From SKIA01 sp047602905 (GTDB lineage Archaea > Nanobdellota > Nanobdellia > Woesearchaeales > SKIA01), in the NCBI GenBank assembly GCA_047602905.1, contig JBLKOP010000004.1, forward strand, positions 1 through 64,000: 64,000 bases of DNA. The letters are read 5' to 3'. The position numbers and the translations under genes were made by a program. Positions 63,479-64,000 of this stretch are shown here, in pieces (positions within the stretch are counted from its first letter, which is position 1; the number at the start of each line of letters is the position of its first letter). The notes below the pieces were generated by a model. It searched no databases, had not been told where the DNA came from, and was given only the letters and a program-made list of their open reading frames with translations.

Positions 63479-64000
63479 GATTCGTTAGTTGTTTCTGCGT
63501 AGCTAGTAATCGTCGCTACTGCTATGCTGTATAAGAGTATAAAGAACATTGCTGTTATGAGTTCGTCAGGTATTTGCGGGTATAATCCGCTTGAGAAGAT
63601 GAAGATAAGTACTGCTACTGCTATTCCTTTTGGCATGAGAAGCGCTACGATGATTCGTTCACGTAGAGTTTCTTCTCGTAAAACGATACGTACTGCTAGT
63701 AGTCTTGCTAAGAAAAGTCCTGCAAAAAGGATTGCTGCGTAGAGGAGTTCTAGCCAGCCAAAGCTTAGTGTGCTTGCTACAAGTATTCCTATAAGTAAGA
63801 ACACCAGTATTTCTACTATGCTACTAAATCCAAAGCTAAAATCTGTGAGTTCTTCTTTGTTTTTTATCGTTACGTTTCCAAAAATAATTCCTAGTGTCGC
63901 TACTGCGAGTACTCCGCTTCCATCTAGGTTCTGTGCTATAAGATACGTTGCTAGCGCTCCTCCTACTATTGCTGCTGTACTGAGGTCTTTTGCGTAGGTT
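63475..64000 (-). CDS. Na+/H+ antiporter (CPA1-like), C-terminal part, runs off the window
   Basis: Only the C-terminal 174 codons are inside the window; the frame is open to 64000. Segments DGSGVLAVATLGIIFGN, FGFSSIVEILVFLLIGILVA and LRERIIVALLMPKGIAVAVL are membrane helices of NhaP-type cation/proton antiporters. No TrkA-N domain follows, unlike the antiporter at 33317. It overlaps the PIN gene by four bases, so it is in the same operon as the transcription genes, where eIF2-gamma often occurs in other archaea. Confidence 0.85.
   Translation of the reverse strand, partial: TYAKDLSTAAIVGGALATYLIAQNLDGSGVLAVATLGIIFGNVTIKNKEELTDFSFGFSSIVEILVFLLIGILVASTLSFGWLELLYAAILFAGLFLARLLAVRIVLREETLRERIIVALLMPKGIAVAVLIFIFSSGLYPQIPDELITAMFFILLYSIAVATITSYAETTNES

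Overview
The window looks like a chromosomal segment of a DPANN-type archaeon, most plausibly of Woesearchaeota/Pacearchaeota grade. The evidence is archaeal RNA polymerase subunit RpoE1 (Rpb7), Spt4 and ribosomal protein S24e in one operon, an archaeal-type class I aldolase, class III (pilin-like) signal peptides, a tRNA-Leu(UAA) without encoded CCA, and archaeal TATA boxes centred 24-30 bases upstream of start codons. Most first-in-operon genes therefore appear leaderless. Genes are dense, ATGA and TAATG overlaps are frequent, and no stretch over 300 bases lacks a gene.

Layout. 0-3.5 kb: a decayed sugar-nucleotide epimerase, a GT39-like membrane glycosyltransferase, an orphan helical protein and a C-terminal relic of a DUF4143 ATPase beside two palindromes. 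3.6-8 kb: tRNA-Leu, two tandem related proteins, a CBS protein and a nucleotidyltransferase-HEPN fusion. 8-16 kb: two large surface proteins and methionyl-tRNA synthetase. 16-28 kb: small hypotheticals, a full DUF4143 ATPase, a bacterial-type pseudouridine synthase, a C-truncated photolyase, two pilin-like proteins, an MtrA-like/DUF4346 protein, methyltransferases, a second nucleotidyltransferase, NDH-2-like and DoxX-like membrane redox genes and an acidic repeat protein. 28-33 kb: a P-loop ATPase, then YhbY, two orphan proteins and a TIM-barrel protein with a large insertion. 33-37 kb: an operon of an ArsR-type regulator, a zinc protein, a pilin-like protein, a stand-alone NFACT-R protein and a K+/H+ antiporter. 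37-43 kb: a glycogen operon (GT4 glycosyltransferase, GH57, two proteins sharing a domain, GT3 glycogen synthase). 43-47 kb: accessory genes, including a one-gene cassette bounded by 38-bp direct repeats. 47-49.6 kb: a putative metal-handling cluster (COG0523 GTPase, two related small CxxC membrane proteins, a CPC membrane protein, SufE) around a Fur-like box. 49.6-53.8 kb: phosphoglycerate mutase, aldolase and glycogen debranching enzyme. 53.7-61.5 kb: cell-surface proteins. 61.5-64 kb: S24e, Spt4, CBS, RpoE1, PIN and a partial Na+/H+ antiporter.

Two features cut across the annotation. The plus strand alternates between blocks rich in A+C and blocks rich in G+T. These blocks ignore gene orientation and twice change inside a gene. 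Two otherwise readable genes also contain an in-frame TAA. Central carbon storage (glycogen synthesis and breakdown feeding lower glycolysis) is the clearest metabolic theme. A large investment in surface proteins is the second. No rRNA, CRISPR array, integrase or transposase was seen.
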